Origin: Basidiobolus meristosporus CBS 931.73
Lineage: Eukaryota; Basidiobolomycota; Basidiobolomycetes; Basidiobolales; Basidiobolaceae
Length of the DNA stretch: 50,325 nt
Reading direction: 5' to 3'
Assembly (NCBI GenBank): GCA_002104905.1
Contig: MCFE01000642.1
Coordinates: 1 to 50,325 of the forward strand
Each line of letters begins with the position of its first letter. The stretch's first letter is position 1. Shown here one piece after another: positions 32,908-45,106 of the stretch. Under the pieces are notes generated by a model. The model ran no database searches and was not told the origin of the DNA. It was given only the letters and a program-made list of their open reading frames with translations. Made by a program: the position numbers and the translations under genes.

Positions 32908-33830
32908 CTATATCTCTCGGGTGAGAACAAACTTCTGAATTGCTAGCAAAACCTGGGAGAAGTTCTCGAACGGGACGTATTCCACCTTTTCCTTGATGCA
33001 CCATTCCTCCAAATCCCTCCCCTTCTTTGCAAACAAGATATCGGCCTCGCGTGCGGCCGAGATGTCCGAGAGCCCGTCTCCCACGAATACGAAAACAGCA
33101 TCGGTCCCTAGGGACTCTTTGACTTTCCGCATGGTCAATGATTTATCATGGCCAAACTCACTATTGATGGGATTTGCATCAGTGATGGAAGATACGTCAT
33201 CAGCAAGGAATTGCGCTACCTGTCGTCGTGATAGACCGGCTTCCACTTGTTGTTCTCTATGCGTACTCCATTGGCCTCGACTTGTATTGTGCTTGATAAA
33301 TCAGTCCCAATAAAGGTGTCCAGAAAATCTTGGATCAATGGCCCGATGCCGCTACGTAGCACTCTCGGTTAGTTGAAAGGGGCCGAGCGAGTTCCTTCCG
33401 CCGACCATGTACTTTACCAGCTAACTACGGTCAAAGGCAGGTTTTCCGAATTACAGTATTCAACAAAGTCCTTGAAACTTGGGTCCACATGGGTAGTAGC
33501 TGGGAGAGGTATGCATGTCAGTTTAGCCACCAAACAACCCAGAAGGAGGTTACCTTTCAACAGCTTCAACGCCTCTTCCCAGGAAACGTTGATCCCATCG
33601 AACTCGCGAAGCAAGCCATCTCTGCAAACACGTAAGTACGGTGCGAAAGAGCCGACGGGGGAAACCTCCGGGGATTACCTAAAGTTGAGTGACCCTTGCT
33701 TGATGGCATCGTCGACCAGCTGTTTGGCCTCGGCACCCATACATTGTGTGATCAGGATATCTAAGGAGTCTTCCTTCGTGATCGTTCCGTCGAAATCGGA
33801 AAATAGAAATAAACGATTCGGAGCGAACAT
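32908..33830 (-). CDS. HAD-family phosphatase, MtnX/PHOSPHO-like
   Basis: Small-molecule phosphatase. Five exons (33679-33830, 33554-33621, 33418-33499, 33220-33351, 32908-33160) give 228 residues. Nucleophile Asp12 and acid Asp14 lie in 'LFSDFDGTITKED'. Motif II is in 'LPLTVVSCGIGPLIQ', where the intron must end at 33352 to keep the frame. The Lys is in 'DDSEFGHDKSLTMRK' and motif III acids are in 'VFVGDGLSDISAA'. The cap is small, as in MtnX (methionine salvage) and PHOSPHO1 relatives, whose substrates are phospho-ketones or phosphocholine; the substrate here is open. It shares orientation with the kinase gene upstream, 192 bp away. Confidence 0.9.
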
Positions 33831-34022
33831 GGTGGACAGTAAAAAACCGGTTGGATTACGGTTCTTATTTTATTATGTTCATTGCTTCCGGATACGCTGA
33901 AAAAAACCTTTCCGGGCGAGATGATTCGCTTACCGGCCATCGATTTCGATGATTCCCATATGACATCTATCCGACCGATGCATTGGATAAATATATCTAG
34001 CATCCTTGCCACATGGGAGGAG

Positions 34023-35283
<1,261 letters not shown>

Positions 35284-35971
35284 GGTGATGATGAAATAAG
35301 AAACAGAACGTAATCCTTGGGAAATTTATAGTGTATATGCAACCCCAGTCAACCCGGGAATTATATTCATGCTAATACAACTTTATAAAAAGAAAATGGT
35401 GAAAATACACATTATTCGAAGATCTCTAGATTCACTAAGGGAGTAATAGTGGTACCCTAACCCTATATCAATGCAGGATCTATATATATAGACTTAATCT
35501 ATCCTGATGAATTGTGACGCACTGCTTATTTAGATTCTGTGTATTTCAATGGAGGTTTAATCAACAAGTTGACCTAAATGATTGGCATCATTTTTTAATT
35601 TGGAAACATAGATAGTTATGGACTTTCAGATAATCCCTAGAAATTAGTATGTGGTCAATGCAATCAATAGAAGTTTCTTAGGCCTAATTCCGGTGATGTC
35701 TTGGATTGGGCGCCTGTTCGTTTCATGCCTGGTTGGCAATACTATAAGCCGGGCCTCACAAGCATTATCCTCTCCACGATGGTGTTGAAAGGTGGAACAT
35801 AGTGTATATCCAAATGTATGGCATGCCATTTTAATAGTAATAACATTCTTTTCTCCTAGGTCTAATGTTGATCTACATAGGTTCAACTCAGATTTAGTAG
35901 CTATTCCAAAAGAATCACACTATATCACATCCAACCTACACTGGTTAGTTTAAGCCAACTCAGCCCCGAGG
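35284..35971. other. Intergenic region, partly duplicated copy C 3' flank
   Basis: No gene supported. The half nearest copy C (about 35810-35960) resembles the 3' flank of copy E (about 39310-39480): both share 'ccaaat(g/a)tat' and 'aggttcaactcag'-like blocks. The duplicated unit therefore includes downstream sequence as well as promoter. Confidence 0.45.
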
Positions 35972-36580
35972 CTAATATCGGTGCCTGCCATAGTATCTGA
36001 TCTTGTAGTGACGACAGCCATAACCACTGTACTTCTTGTAGGGTCTGCTGCACCTGCGGGGGAAGTACTGAGGAATGATGACCTGGGACTGAACTGGCTG
36101 AGCTGGTTGGTACAACGTCTGGTCGAGGTGTTGGGCCTGATCGAACTGGTTCGACTTGGAGAGGGCTCCGCTCTCTTGGGCTGAGTATCCGCGCATCTCA
36201 TCCATGAGTGCCCGCTTTGGCTGCATCCCAAACATGGCCATGTTCATGTCCATTGTCATGGGGGTGTCTTTGTAGCTTTGCATCTCCATTGGGGTCGGGT
36301 CTTCCTCCATGGAAGTGTCTTCTGGCTGCTCCATCATCTGATAGTGGTGACGCTCTGGCATTGTCATCATCATCATTGGCAGCTGTTCTGACTCCATGTA
36401 CTTCGGGGACCTGTGTGACTTGTATCTCATTGAGCATGAGCCGGACTGATACCTGCAAGCTGAAGTCTGGTAGGTGGTCTTGGCCACCGCGCTAACTCCA
36501 GTAGCAAGGTTATGCATTGGGGCGGCCAATGCGGACTGGATCAGGATGTATGAGGAGAGCAGAGAGAAGGTCAGTTGCAT
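35972..36580 (-). CDS. Secreted Met-rich four-Cys protein, copy C
   Basis: 202 residues from the conserved signal-peptide Met. Same architecture and four Cys as copies A and B. The Met-every-second-residue run is contracted to 'PMTMDMNMAMFGM', and 'QLPMMMMTMPERHHY' replaces the A/B version. It lies on the opposite strand to A and B, on the far side of the ZPR1-kinase island. Its upstream region (to about 36960) pairs with that of copy D, suggesting C and D are sister duplicates. The ATG in the old leader is out of frame with the protein here, which argues for the Met at 36580. Confidence 0.85.
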   Translation of the reverse strand: MQLTFSLLSSYILIQSALAAPMHNLATGVSAVAKTTYQTSACRYQSGSCSMRYKSHRSPKYMESEQLPMMMMTMPERHHYQMMEQPEDTSMEEDPTPMEMQSYKDTPMTMDMNMAMFGMQPKRALMDEMRGYSAQESGALSKSNQFDQAQHLDQTLYQPAQPVQSQVIIPQYFPRRCSRPYKKYSGYGCRHYKIRYYGRHRY

Positions 36581-37959
36581 AGTTAGGCTGGAGTAGATCA
36601 GAAGTTGGATGAGAAATGGTAAGGTCGAAAGCGGTCATTTTATGACCACCAGTTCTCATCAAGTTAGCTCTCCGTGGGAAGGGGAATATAGTTGCATGGC
36701 GACAGATTACTCAAAAGGCACATTTGGTGAATTAAACTCACGTGGTGGGACAGGCGAACATAGAGGGTCAATATAACAAGCATAGGAGGAAGATAGCCGT
36801 GTCACAAGAGAATAGTGCATAAGCACAACGCCACAACCAGATTCCTGGTAGCTGTATATCTATGTAGATTCCAATAACGATTGTTGTTCAAGTGACGGGT
36901 GTGCCACATGCTTCAAAGTGACAAACCTATTGATTTTATAGTATATCGTACTACTTTGCAGTAATCACGTGTCTTCTGAGGCCGGAGTTCCTAGAGCCAT
37001 CCCAACCATACAATACTTCCTTGTACTATTCAACTGCACACAAGAGGTTTCTTCTCTTCCTTTGTCAACCCGTCACTGTAGCAAGGTTTACAATCGATTT
37101 CCTCTACGGAACAACCTGTGGACTGATATTTCCCCTTGCCAGCATGTCTACAAATGGAGTTTCCATTAATTTAGATGGGTGAGATGAAGAGGTTAGTCCC
37201 ATTAAGCTTTTGTGGTGCTTATCAACAAATGAACCATACAATGGATGGTATGTGATTCCAGATAGCAATATCTTTCTTCCCTTTCAAGCTTATATTCGGT
37301 TGATTTATATGCGGCTAAAGGGAATATATATATACAATGATCCATACCATCTGAAAGTTTGTAGGAATATGCAGCCAATCCTTACATGTACTTCCTTAGT
37401 GGATCGCAAATGTAGAGTGACATCGAGACTATAATACCATAACTTTGACATTGTCTTTGAGCACTAGATTGATGTCAGATGTTATGTAATTCGATATTTG
37501 TAGTACAGGAAATCTTCACCACTGGTAAAAATACAAGAAAATATGTGTACAAAGATGGGCCATTTTGTAACTCTGAAATTTTGAGGTGTGATAATAATCA
37601 TTTGAAGCAAGTGAAACCGGGACTTGACAAACAAAGCCGATATTATTCTTATGTGAAATCACTAGAATCGTAGTAGCACTGATTGCTATTCGACATATAC
37701 TGATGATTACTTGGAGTAACTGTGACATGAGAATAGTATTTTCGTTGTATGTGTTATTGCTCTACCTGTCGAAGTAAGCGCGGATTGGAATAGAATATCT
37801 GGTATTTAAAATCAGAGCGTAAACCTGTATATTGAGGGTGGTTTACATTGCCTGCTCCAAACCTGACCATTGTTGATTCTGATATCCTTGAGTTACTCAG
37901 CAGCGGCACTTATTGTCAAATGATCTAGACTTAGGTTTATTGACAAACGTCAAATTACA
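36581..37959. other. Copy C promoter and gene-free AT-rich stretch
   Basis: The first part (to about 36960) is the duplicated upstream region, with the 32-bp element at 36695-36726. From about 36960 to 37900 I find only short AT-rich frames without features. Confidence 0.5.
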
Positions 37960-38011
37960 CTACATCACATCGCATTCGCTCAGATCGATTCCAGCCGACT
38001 CAACCCCAAGA

Positions 38012-38625
38012 CTAATAGTGTCCGCCATAGTATCTGATCTTGTAGTGACGACAGCCATACCCACTGTATTTCTTGTAGGGTCTGCCGCATCTGTGGGGGA
38101 AGTACTGAGGAATGATGACCTGGGACTGTACCGGTTGGGCTGGTTGGTACAACGTCTGGTCGAGGTGTTGGGCCTGATCGAACTGGTTCGACTTGGAGAG
38201 GGCTCCACTCTCTTGGGCTGAGTATCCGCGCATCTCATCCATGAAGTGCCCGCTTTGGCTGCATCCCAAACATGGCCATGTTCATGTCCATATCATGTCA
38301 TAGGGGTGTCTTTGTAGCTTTGCATCTCCATTGGGGTCGGTCTTCCTCCATGGAAGTGTCTTCTGGCTGCTCCATCATCTGGATAGCGGTGACGCTCTGG
38401 CATTGTCATCGTCATCATCATTGGCATCTGCTCTGACTCCATGTACTTTGGGGACCTGTGTGACTTGTATCTCATTGAGCATGAGCCGGACTGATACCTG
38501 CAAGCTGAAGTCTGGTAGGTGGTCTTGGCCACCGCGCTAACTCCAGTAGCAAGGTTATGCATTGGGGCGGCCAATGCGGACTGGATCAGGATGTATGAGG
38601 AGAGCAGAGAGAAGCTCAGTTGCAT
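38012..38625 (-). pseudogene. Secreted Met-rich protein, copy D, frameshifted
   Basis: Fourth copy, broken. It starts with the same signal peptide at 38625 and keeps frame to 'MPERHRY'. An extra base near 38383 shifts the frame, and a one-base loss near 38340 restores it. The Met/Asp run is then interrupted by a small rearrangement that brings a stop near 38293. A further extra base near 38245 puts the C-terminal half (38012-38269, 'RGYSAQESG' to 'YYGGHY') in another frame. The rest aligns closely with copy E, so the loss is recent. Confidence 0.85.
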
Positions 38626-39505
38626 GGTTAGGCTGGAGCTGATCAGAAGTTGGATGAGAAATGGTAAGGTCGAAAGCGGTCATTTTATGACCACCAGTTC
38701 TCATCAAGTTAGCTCTCCATGGGAAGGGGAATATAGTTGCATGGCGACAGATTACTCAATAGGCACATTTGGTGAATTAAACTCGCGTGGCGGGACAGGC
38801 GAACATAGAGGGCCAATATAACAAGCACAGGAGGAAGATAGCCGTGTCACAAGAGAATAGTGCATAAGCTCAACACCGCAACCAGCTCACTAGTAGTTGT
38901 ATTTTTATGTAGATCCCAAAAATAACTGATTCAAGTCACTGGGGCCGAGGTAATATGGCATACATATCAGTTAGAGGCCAAATGAAATATCATGGCAGGT
39001 TTATTGCTGATAAGGCAAATCACACTACTTCATATTAACCACACGCTTGTACTTGGGGGCTGGTATTCCTCCAACCACACAACTCTATCTGTTATCGCTC
39101 AACTGCATCCCAGGAGAATTCATTCTCTCCCAAACCAAACCATGATTAGAGCAACGTGTACGTCCGAATTCCCTGAAGAAGCAGCCCGTCGTCTGACAGG
39201 TCTCATTTACAGCGTATTTATTAATGGCAATGAACGTGATGGTGATATGAGCCATGTCTAGCTTCTGGGCAACGCATTTACTTGGTAGTAAAGGAGTAGC
39301 AACAAACATCCAAATATATAACATATCATTTCAAATAGCAATAGCATTTTTTACTTCTGCGTCTGATATTGAGCTACAAAGGCTCAACTCAGTTGAAGCA
39401 ACTGTTTCAAAAGTATCGAGATTGTGGTTTATTGGTTAACTTGTCAAACGGCACTATAACGCATCCCATCTACGCTGATCAGTTAAAATCAACTCGACCC
39501 TGAGG
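38626..39505. other. Copy D promoter and copy E 3' flank
   Basis: Holds the duplicated upstream region of copy D with the 32-bp element at 38740-38771, then copy E's 3' flank. No separate gene supported; a plus-strand frame at 38992-39261 has no features. Confidence 0.5.
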
Positions 39506-40138
39506 CTAATATCTGTGTCTGCCATAGTATCTGATCTTGTAGTGACGACAGCCATACCCACTGTACTTCTTGTAGGGTCTGCCGCATCTGTGGGGGAAGT
39601 ACTGAGGAATGATGACCTGGGACTGTACCGGTTGGGCTGGTTGGTACAAGGTCTGGTCGAGGTGTTGGGCCTGATCGAACTGGTTCGACTTGGAGAGGGC
39701 TCCACTCTCTTGGGCTGAGTATCCGCGCATCTCATCCATGAGTGCCCGCTTTGGCTGCATCCCAAACATGGCCATGTTCATATCCATATCCATATCCATA
39801 TCCATATCCATTGTCATGGGAGTGTCTTTGTAGCTTTGCATCTCCATTGGGGTCGGGTTTTCCTCCATGGAAGTGTCTTCTGGCTGCTCCATCATCTGGT
39901 AGCGGTGACGCTCTGGCATTGTCATCATCATCATTGGCATCTGCTCTGACTCCATGTACTTTGGGGACCTGTGTGACTTGTATCTCATTGAGCATGAGCC
40001 GGACTGATACCTGCAAGCTGAAGTCTGGTAGGTGGTCTTGGCCACCGCGCTAACTCCAGTAGCAAGGTTATGCATTGGGGCGGCCAATGCGGACTGGATC
40101 AGGATGTATGAGGAGAGCAGAGAGAAGGTCAGTTGCAT
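39506..40138 (-). CDS. Secreted Met-rich four-Cys protein, copy E
   Basis: 210 residues from the conserved Met. It carries the longest alternating run, 'PMTMDMDMDMDMDMNMAM', by addition of ATGGAT hexanucleotides relative to copies A to C, and Asn for Asp in 'MEENPTPMEM'. Signal peptide, four Cys and tail ('YYGRHRY') are intact. Its promoter side (to about 40400) matches that of copy B, inverted, making B and E the closest pair in flanking sequence. The 32-bp element is at 40252-40283 and the TATAAAA is conserved. Confidence 0.85.
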   Translation of the reverse strand: MQLTFSLLSSYILIQSALAAPMHNLATGVSAVAKTTYQTSACRYQSGSCSMRYKSHRSPKYMESEQMPMMMMTMPERHRYQMMEQPEDTSMEENPTPMEMQSYKDTPMTMDMDMDMDMDMNMAMFGMQPKRALMDEMRGYSAQESGALSKSNQFDQAQHLDQTLYQPAQPVQSQVIIPQYFPHRCGRPYKKYSGYGCRHYKIRYYGRHRY

Positions 40139-40429
40139 GGTTAGGCTGGAGTAGATCAGAAGTTGGATGAGAGATGGTAAGATCAAAGCAGTCATTTTAT
40201 AGAAATCTAGCCTCATCAAGCAAGCTTTTCATGTGAGGGGGAGTATGATAGCATGGCGACAGATTGCTCAATAGGCACATTTGGTTAATTATACTTGCGT
40301 GGTGGGATAGGTGATTGCATAGGGGCAATAATTCAACTTAGATCTACCAAACTACTTTTTTTGGTTGAAAAAAGCATTTAGGATATTGCCGCATAGTATA
40401 TGCCAAAAATACTCACTCCATGCTTTTGG

Positions 40430-41872
40430 CCCATTGACTTCCGGCTTTACCCACTTATCTGCATAGACAACATTCCAGACTGCCTACAGGTATCCCCATG
40501 AGAAATCTCACAGTTGGAATTCATTGGATTTTTAGCTGGTATTCTGATGGTATTTTGCTGGTATTCAGCTGGAGTTTCTGCATCACATTTCCAGTTGCAA
40601 TTTTTGGCGGAAGCACTGGGAAGCTGATTTTCAAATATGGTATGAATACAAGTAAGCCTAGTCTTCCCCTGGAAAGGATACTTGCTTGCCTGCTGTGAAG
40701 CTAGTACATGATACAGTGAGAGTTGTCACTCATTGGAAAGTTGGATTTCAGCTGATATTATGATGGTATTCTGCTGGCCTTTTCTTAGTTTTTTCTCTTA
40801 GGGATATGTCAACCAGTCTCATATATGTGGTTTACTCTGAGTCAAGAGTTTGGTATCAATTTTGTGTCTGTGGCAGTAATAATCAGGTTAGGATGCAGGC
40901 GTTGTACCAAAGGTTGACAAAGGCCACAAAATGTACTAAGTTGTATATTTCATCTGAATATTTTGCCAATACTGGCATGTATCTCATTGCCAGCAAGTCT
41001 GGATATTTTCTCCAAGTATTCACTATTGGGGCTTACCTTGAGTATTTTACCAAGATACTATATACTCAGCACCTATGAAGTAATTAAGCTGTTGCATAGC
41101 CTTCAAAATCTTCATGAATATTCTTGGGCCCCTCAAATATCTACAAGTATCTGGTGTAATCATCAATAGATGTGATCAACTACTTTTCTATACCAAGGGA
41201 TAAGTTTGTATAGACTGACATTGATTTGAGTCACAAGTATTAGAGATCAGAATATACACTAACTGATCTATGCCCAAGTAAAGAAGCTGAGAAAAGGTGT
41301 GCACAATACTATCATAATAATAGCTGAATTCCAAGTGTCCCAAATCTGACAGCTCTCAACATCTCAGATACTAGTTGTTGGGGAGACTAGTAGACAAATC
41401 TTTCAAGCAGAGACTAGGCCAGCTAGCATATATGCAAATTTGGTAATCAGCTGCTCCCTATGTTCATCAAGAATTGCAACTGAAAACAGAAAGGACAAAC
41501 ACCAGCTGATTACCAGCAGAGTACTATTAGTATACCAGCAGGATACACACTAAAAGTCAGATGCATTTCAAGTCTGAGATTTTCAAAGGGTACACTCCAT
41601 CATATCTGGAAGCCAGTATATATAACTGAAGTAAGGAAGCTTCAGTGCTTTAGCACAAAAGATTAAAACTCATCAGCTTGAATATTTGAGAAAAATGATC
41701 CAAAATTAGTTAGTTTGTGAAGTAAAAATCAATCTTCCAGTTAACCTGGAGCACTGAGAAACTTGTATATATTAGAAATAAGCTGTACAACTGTTCAAGA
41801 GTTTGATGTTAATTAAAGGTAAGAAAAACCCAAGTCTAGTTCACAGTAAGCTTTGTAGAGCTATGCAACATT
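40430..41872. mobile_element. Decayed copia fragments on both strands
   Basis: Heavily mutated. The minus strand at about 41060-41170 reads 'SIDDYTRY' followed by a stop and 'IFEGPKNIHED', resembling the start of a copia integrase core. The plus strand at about 41590-41760 ('ccatcatatctggaagccag' onward) is a diverged duplicate of the GAG-pre-integrase region at 43760-43900. No intact frame remains; these are pieces of different insertions. Confidence 0.55.
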
Positions 41873-42557
41873 TGTTGTTAAAGTTTGTAATTCCACCTAG
41901 ATATTCACCTAGCTTAATCACTTAGTGTTGTAAGAGTCTTGGAGATATTGGAAGTGATTGGGAGAGCAAGTAGATTATGAGGTTTTTACTGAATGCTTTA
42001 TTCAATGTAAAAGTAGTATTTATATGTTTACATGGTTTTGGCATAAAGAACAGATAGAGTAGGTTAAGGAAAGTCCCAAGAGCATGTGTGCAAAGATTGG
42101 GGCTGTAGGAACAACTTTGAGAACTTTGATGTTCTGGGTGTTTGGCATTTGGTGAAAATATTCTAAGTAAATCCCAACCAGGAATTTGGTCAGTATTCTC
42201 TAGGATTTGAAGGTAATGATCTAAGCTACTAAGTTAGGTGAGTATATAGGTGGAATTACAAATTTTAACAACACTTAGATCACTACCTTCAGATCCTAGA
42301 GAATACTGACCAAATTCCTGGTTGGGATTTACTCAGAATATTTGCTCAGAACATGAAAATCACATAGGTTGTCCAAACAGCCCCAAATTTTGCACACATG
42401 TTCTTGCAACCTTCCTTAACCTATTCTACATGTTTGTAATGCCAAGACCATGTAAAAGTATAAATACTACTTTTACATTCAATAAATCATTAAGTGAAAA
42501 CCACATAATCTACTTGTCCTCCCAATCACTTCCCATATCCCCAAGACTCTTACAACA
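41873..42557 (+). repeat. Copia 5' LTR split by a nested solo LTR
   Basis: A forward LTR begins TGTTGTTAAAG at 41873, is interrupted at 41925, resumes at 42279 and ends CTTACAACA at 42557, about 335 bp without the insertion. It contains 'tataaatactacttttacat', a likely TATA region. Right after it, 'ggttatgagctcc' (42558-42570) is in the primer-binding-site position. Confidence 0.75.
41926..42273 (-). mobile_element. Reverse-orientation solo copia LTR with 5-bp target duplication
   Basis: A complete 348-bp LTR (TGTTGT...ACAACA) on the opposite strand, flanked by CTTAG at 41921-41925 and again at 42274-42278. The direct repeat and the continuity of the surrounding LTR show it inserted into the older LTR and then lost its internal part by LTR-LTR recombination. 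Confidence 0.8.
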
Positions 42558-42587
42558 GGTTATGAGCTCCAGCTGTCACTCTCTGCA

Positions 42588-44970
42588 ATGTTTACTACTG
42601 CTATTACTGGAATTTTTCCCTCTGCTGAAAAGTTGGATGGATCTAACTACCAAGTGTGGAAGGTGAAGATGAAGATGCTGCTAAAGGAAAGGGGCCTATA
42701 GGATATTGTGATGGGAGAAGAATGCCCTCCTAAAAATGTGGGAGAGAAATCCTTAAAGTGCCAGAAGAAAGAACAAAGTGCCTTTAACTGTATTTGCCAT
42801 AATGTCAAAGACAAATTGCTAATTCAATGCTCAAGAGCAAAAACAGCAAAGAATGCTTGGAAGGCACATACCAGTCATGTTCAGCTGCCAAGAAAATCTA
42901 TCTTAGACAAAAATTCTTTACTACAAAGAAGCTGCCAGGAGTAGAAATTAAAATTCTAATTAACAGAATTATTCTGCTGGTGGATGAGATGGGATCTATG
43001 TGCACACCAACCACTGATGAGGATATTATAGTAATCATCATGAGTAGCCTGACAGACAAGCTTCAGGGCCTTGTATCAGCCCTAGAGTCCAGAACTGTTG
43101 ATTAGACCTTAAATTACATATAAGGAAGGCTACTGGATGAAGATTTAAAAAAACCAAGTGCCAGTAAGAAGGAAGAAGAAAATGCATTTATAAGCAATGA
43201 TAACCAACAAAGGAGATACCCAAGACCTTTTAAAGGCAGTAGCAACCTGTTTTGCAACTGCTGCAAAAGGAAAAGACTCACATCAGATCAGTGCTTGAAA
43301 AAGAGATAGTCTGCTGAAAAAGCCTGATTATGGAAATGCTGCAACAACTGAAGATGGATTTTTCAGATCTGCATTAAATATGACCGCAAACAAGGATTCT
43401 CAGTAGTGGTATGTTGACTCTGGAGCATCTCAACACCTCATGTACCAAAAAGTACTTTTTACCCATTATCAAGAAATTCTATTTGAGAAGGTTTTCATGA
43501 GTGACAGTAGAACAGTTGATTCAGTGGGAGAAGGAACCATCCAAGTAAGCCTTTGAAGCAGTGAAGGAAGCCGTACACTCACCTTTAAACAAGTACTCTA
43601 TGTATCAGAAATAGCCAACAACCTACCATCTGTAAGCAAGGCCACAGTAGAAGGACTCAGTTTCAACTCTGACAATTCTGGATGCAGGATCACTGATCAA
43701 AATGGTGCTCATATTGCTTTGGGTATCAGAGATCAGAATCTGTATAGGTTGACTTATATTCCATCATATCCGGAAGCCAATATAAGTAGCTTAAGTAAAG
43801 AAACACCAATGCTTTGGCACAGGAGATTTGGACACATCAATTTGATTATTTGCGCAAAATGTTGAAAGATCAGCTAATTTCTGGAGTAAAAATTGATCCC
43901 CCAGCTAAATTGAAGCAATGTCAAGCCTGCAAATATGGGAAACAAGCCAGACAACCATTCAAGAGCTCTGGGTTAATCAAAACTAAGAAAAAATTAGATC
44001 TAATTCACTTAGATATGTTTAGACCTATGCAAATTTATCCTTAGGCAGCATGACATATTTAATTACCTTGACTGATGGTTATACAAGAAACACATGGGTC
44101 TACTTCATGAAAAGAAAGGATGAAGCTCTGTCTAAGTTATCTAAAGTTTGCAATCTTTTGTATAACCTTAACAACTGATACATTTTGAGTAGCCCATGTT
44201 TGTGCATTCAGTGATTTCATGCCTAGAGAAGGGTTGTGAACACAATTGTGTCTTAATATCTATGCTAACACTTGGTGTAAGGGATTACTCACTGATGTTA
44301 TCAGACACAAGCCATCATCACTCAGAATTCAGAAATTATGGAATTAAGAAAGTAAATATTAATTGTATGTATTTCCATGGTATAGACAAGTGGCAACATA
44401 TGTAAGTGCAAAACAAATATTGCAAGTTTGCATATTCCCTTTATTAGTAAAATACCTCTACATAGTATATTAAATGTAGGAACAAAGCCCACACATATGT
44501 AAGGATAGCCTTAGATATAAAGCATTATTGGATATCCTAAGAAAGCTACCTTTTAGGCTAAGATAGTGACCAATATCTGCCATATTAGGAGACCTCTGGA
44601 ATAATGTGAATCTATAAGAGCTTCAGAGTTTAGACCAACAGAACAATGAACAAAATACAAATACAGAAGTACTTCAGGAAATCAGCAATCAATCCTTACC
44701 AAGCACCAACAAAACTAATATTTACAGTATGCCCAATGTACTGCCAAGTACTGATTTACAAACAAACCAGTTATGCATCTGCTTTGCAAAGTGTACTCGA
44801 GAGGATTATTAGTCCTGTTTGAATTGAGGATCCTGATGCATTACAAGGAGTTTTAGTGCGGACTTGATTAGCATTATTTGAAAATTTGGTAATGCAAAGT
44901 AGAGCAGATTGCAGATCAATAGAGTCTGCACATGGGATACCCAAGTGGTGATCACATATGTGCAACAAGT
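42588..44970 (+). mobile_element. Decayed Ty1/copia gag-pol body
   Basis: Starts with a gag frame 'SAEKLDGSNYQVWKVKMKM' that soon hits a stop. A second gag part follows ('VDEMGSMCTPTTDED', 42827-43105), then a protease-like 'YVDSGASQHL' near 43410 and the GAG-pre-integrase zinc region with 'HRRFGH' and 'CQACKYGKQARQPF' (43800-44000). The start of the integrase ('LDLIHLDMF', 'DGYTRNTWVYFMKRKDEA') comes next. Many stops and shifts; nothing recognisable of reverse transcriptase beyond scraps near 44800-44960, and no 3' LTR before the next gene. Inactive. Confidence 0.8.
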
Positions 44971-45026
44971 CATTGCAGATGATGTAGTCTTTGCTCAGAG
45001 TGCTACAGAGGCGTTACAAGAACACT

Positions 45027-45045
45027 ACATCTATATATACTCGGT
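45027..45045 (+). promoter_or_regulatory. TATA-like run before the methyltransferase fusion
   Basis: 'ctatatatactcgg' lies about 70 bp before ATG 45107. It supports that start over the longer frame that reaches back into copia sequence. Confidence 0.4.
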
Positions 45046-45106
45046 CTTGGAAGTAGGAACATCCGTAAATACACAACTTTGTTCTATCTTTCAACTAGCC
45101 TACCAG

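Noticed and set aside
35450-35470. Telomere-like 'accctaaccctat'
   Set aside because: Only two imperfect units with genes on both sides; not a telomere or convincing interstitial tract.
36960-37900. Several 60-75 codon ORFs between copies C and D
   Set aside because: AT-rich, on both strands, without motifs, signal peptides or duplication in the other units.
44909-45106. 66-codon N-terminal extension of the LCM-EgtD fusion
   Set aside because: It overlaps copia remnants and precedes a TATA-like run; the domain begins shortly after Met 45107.
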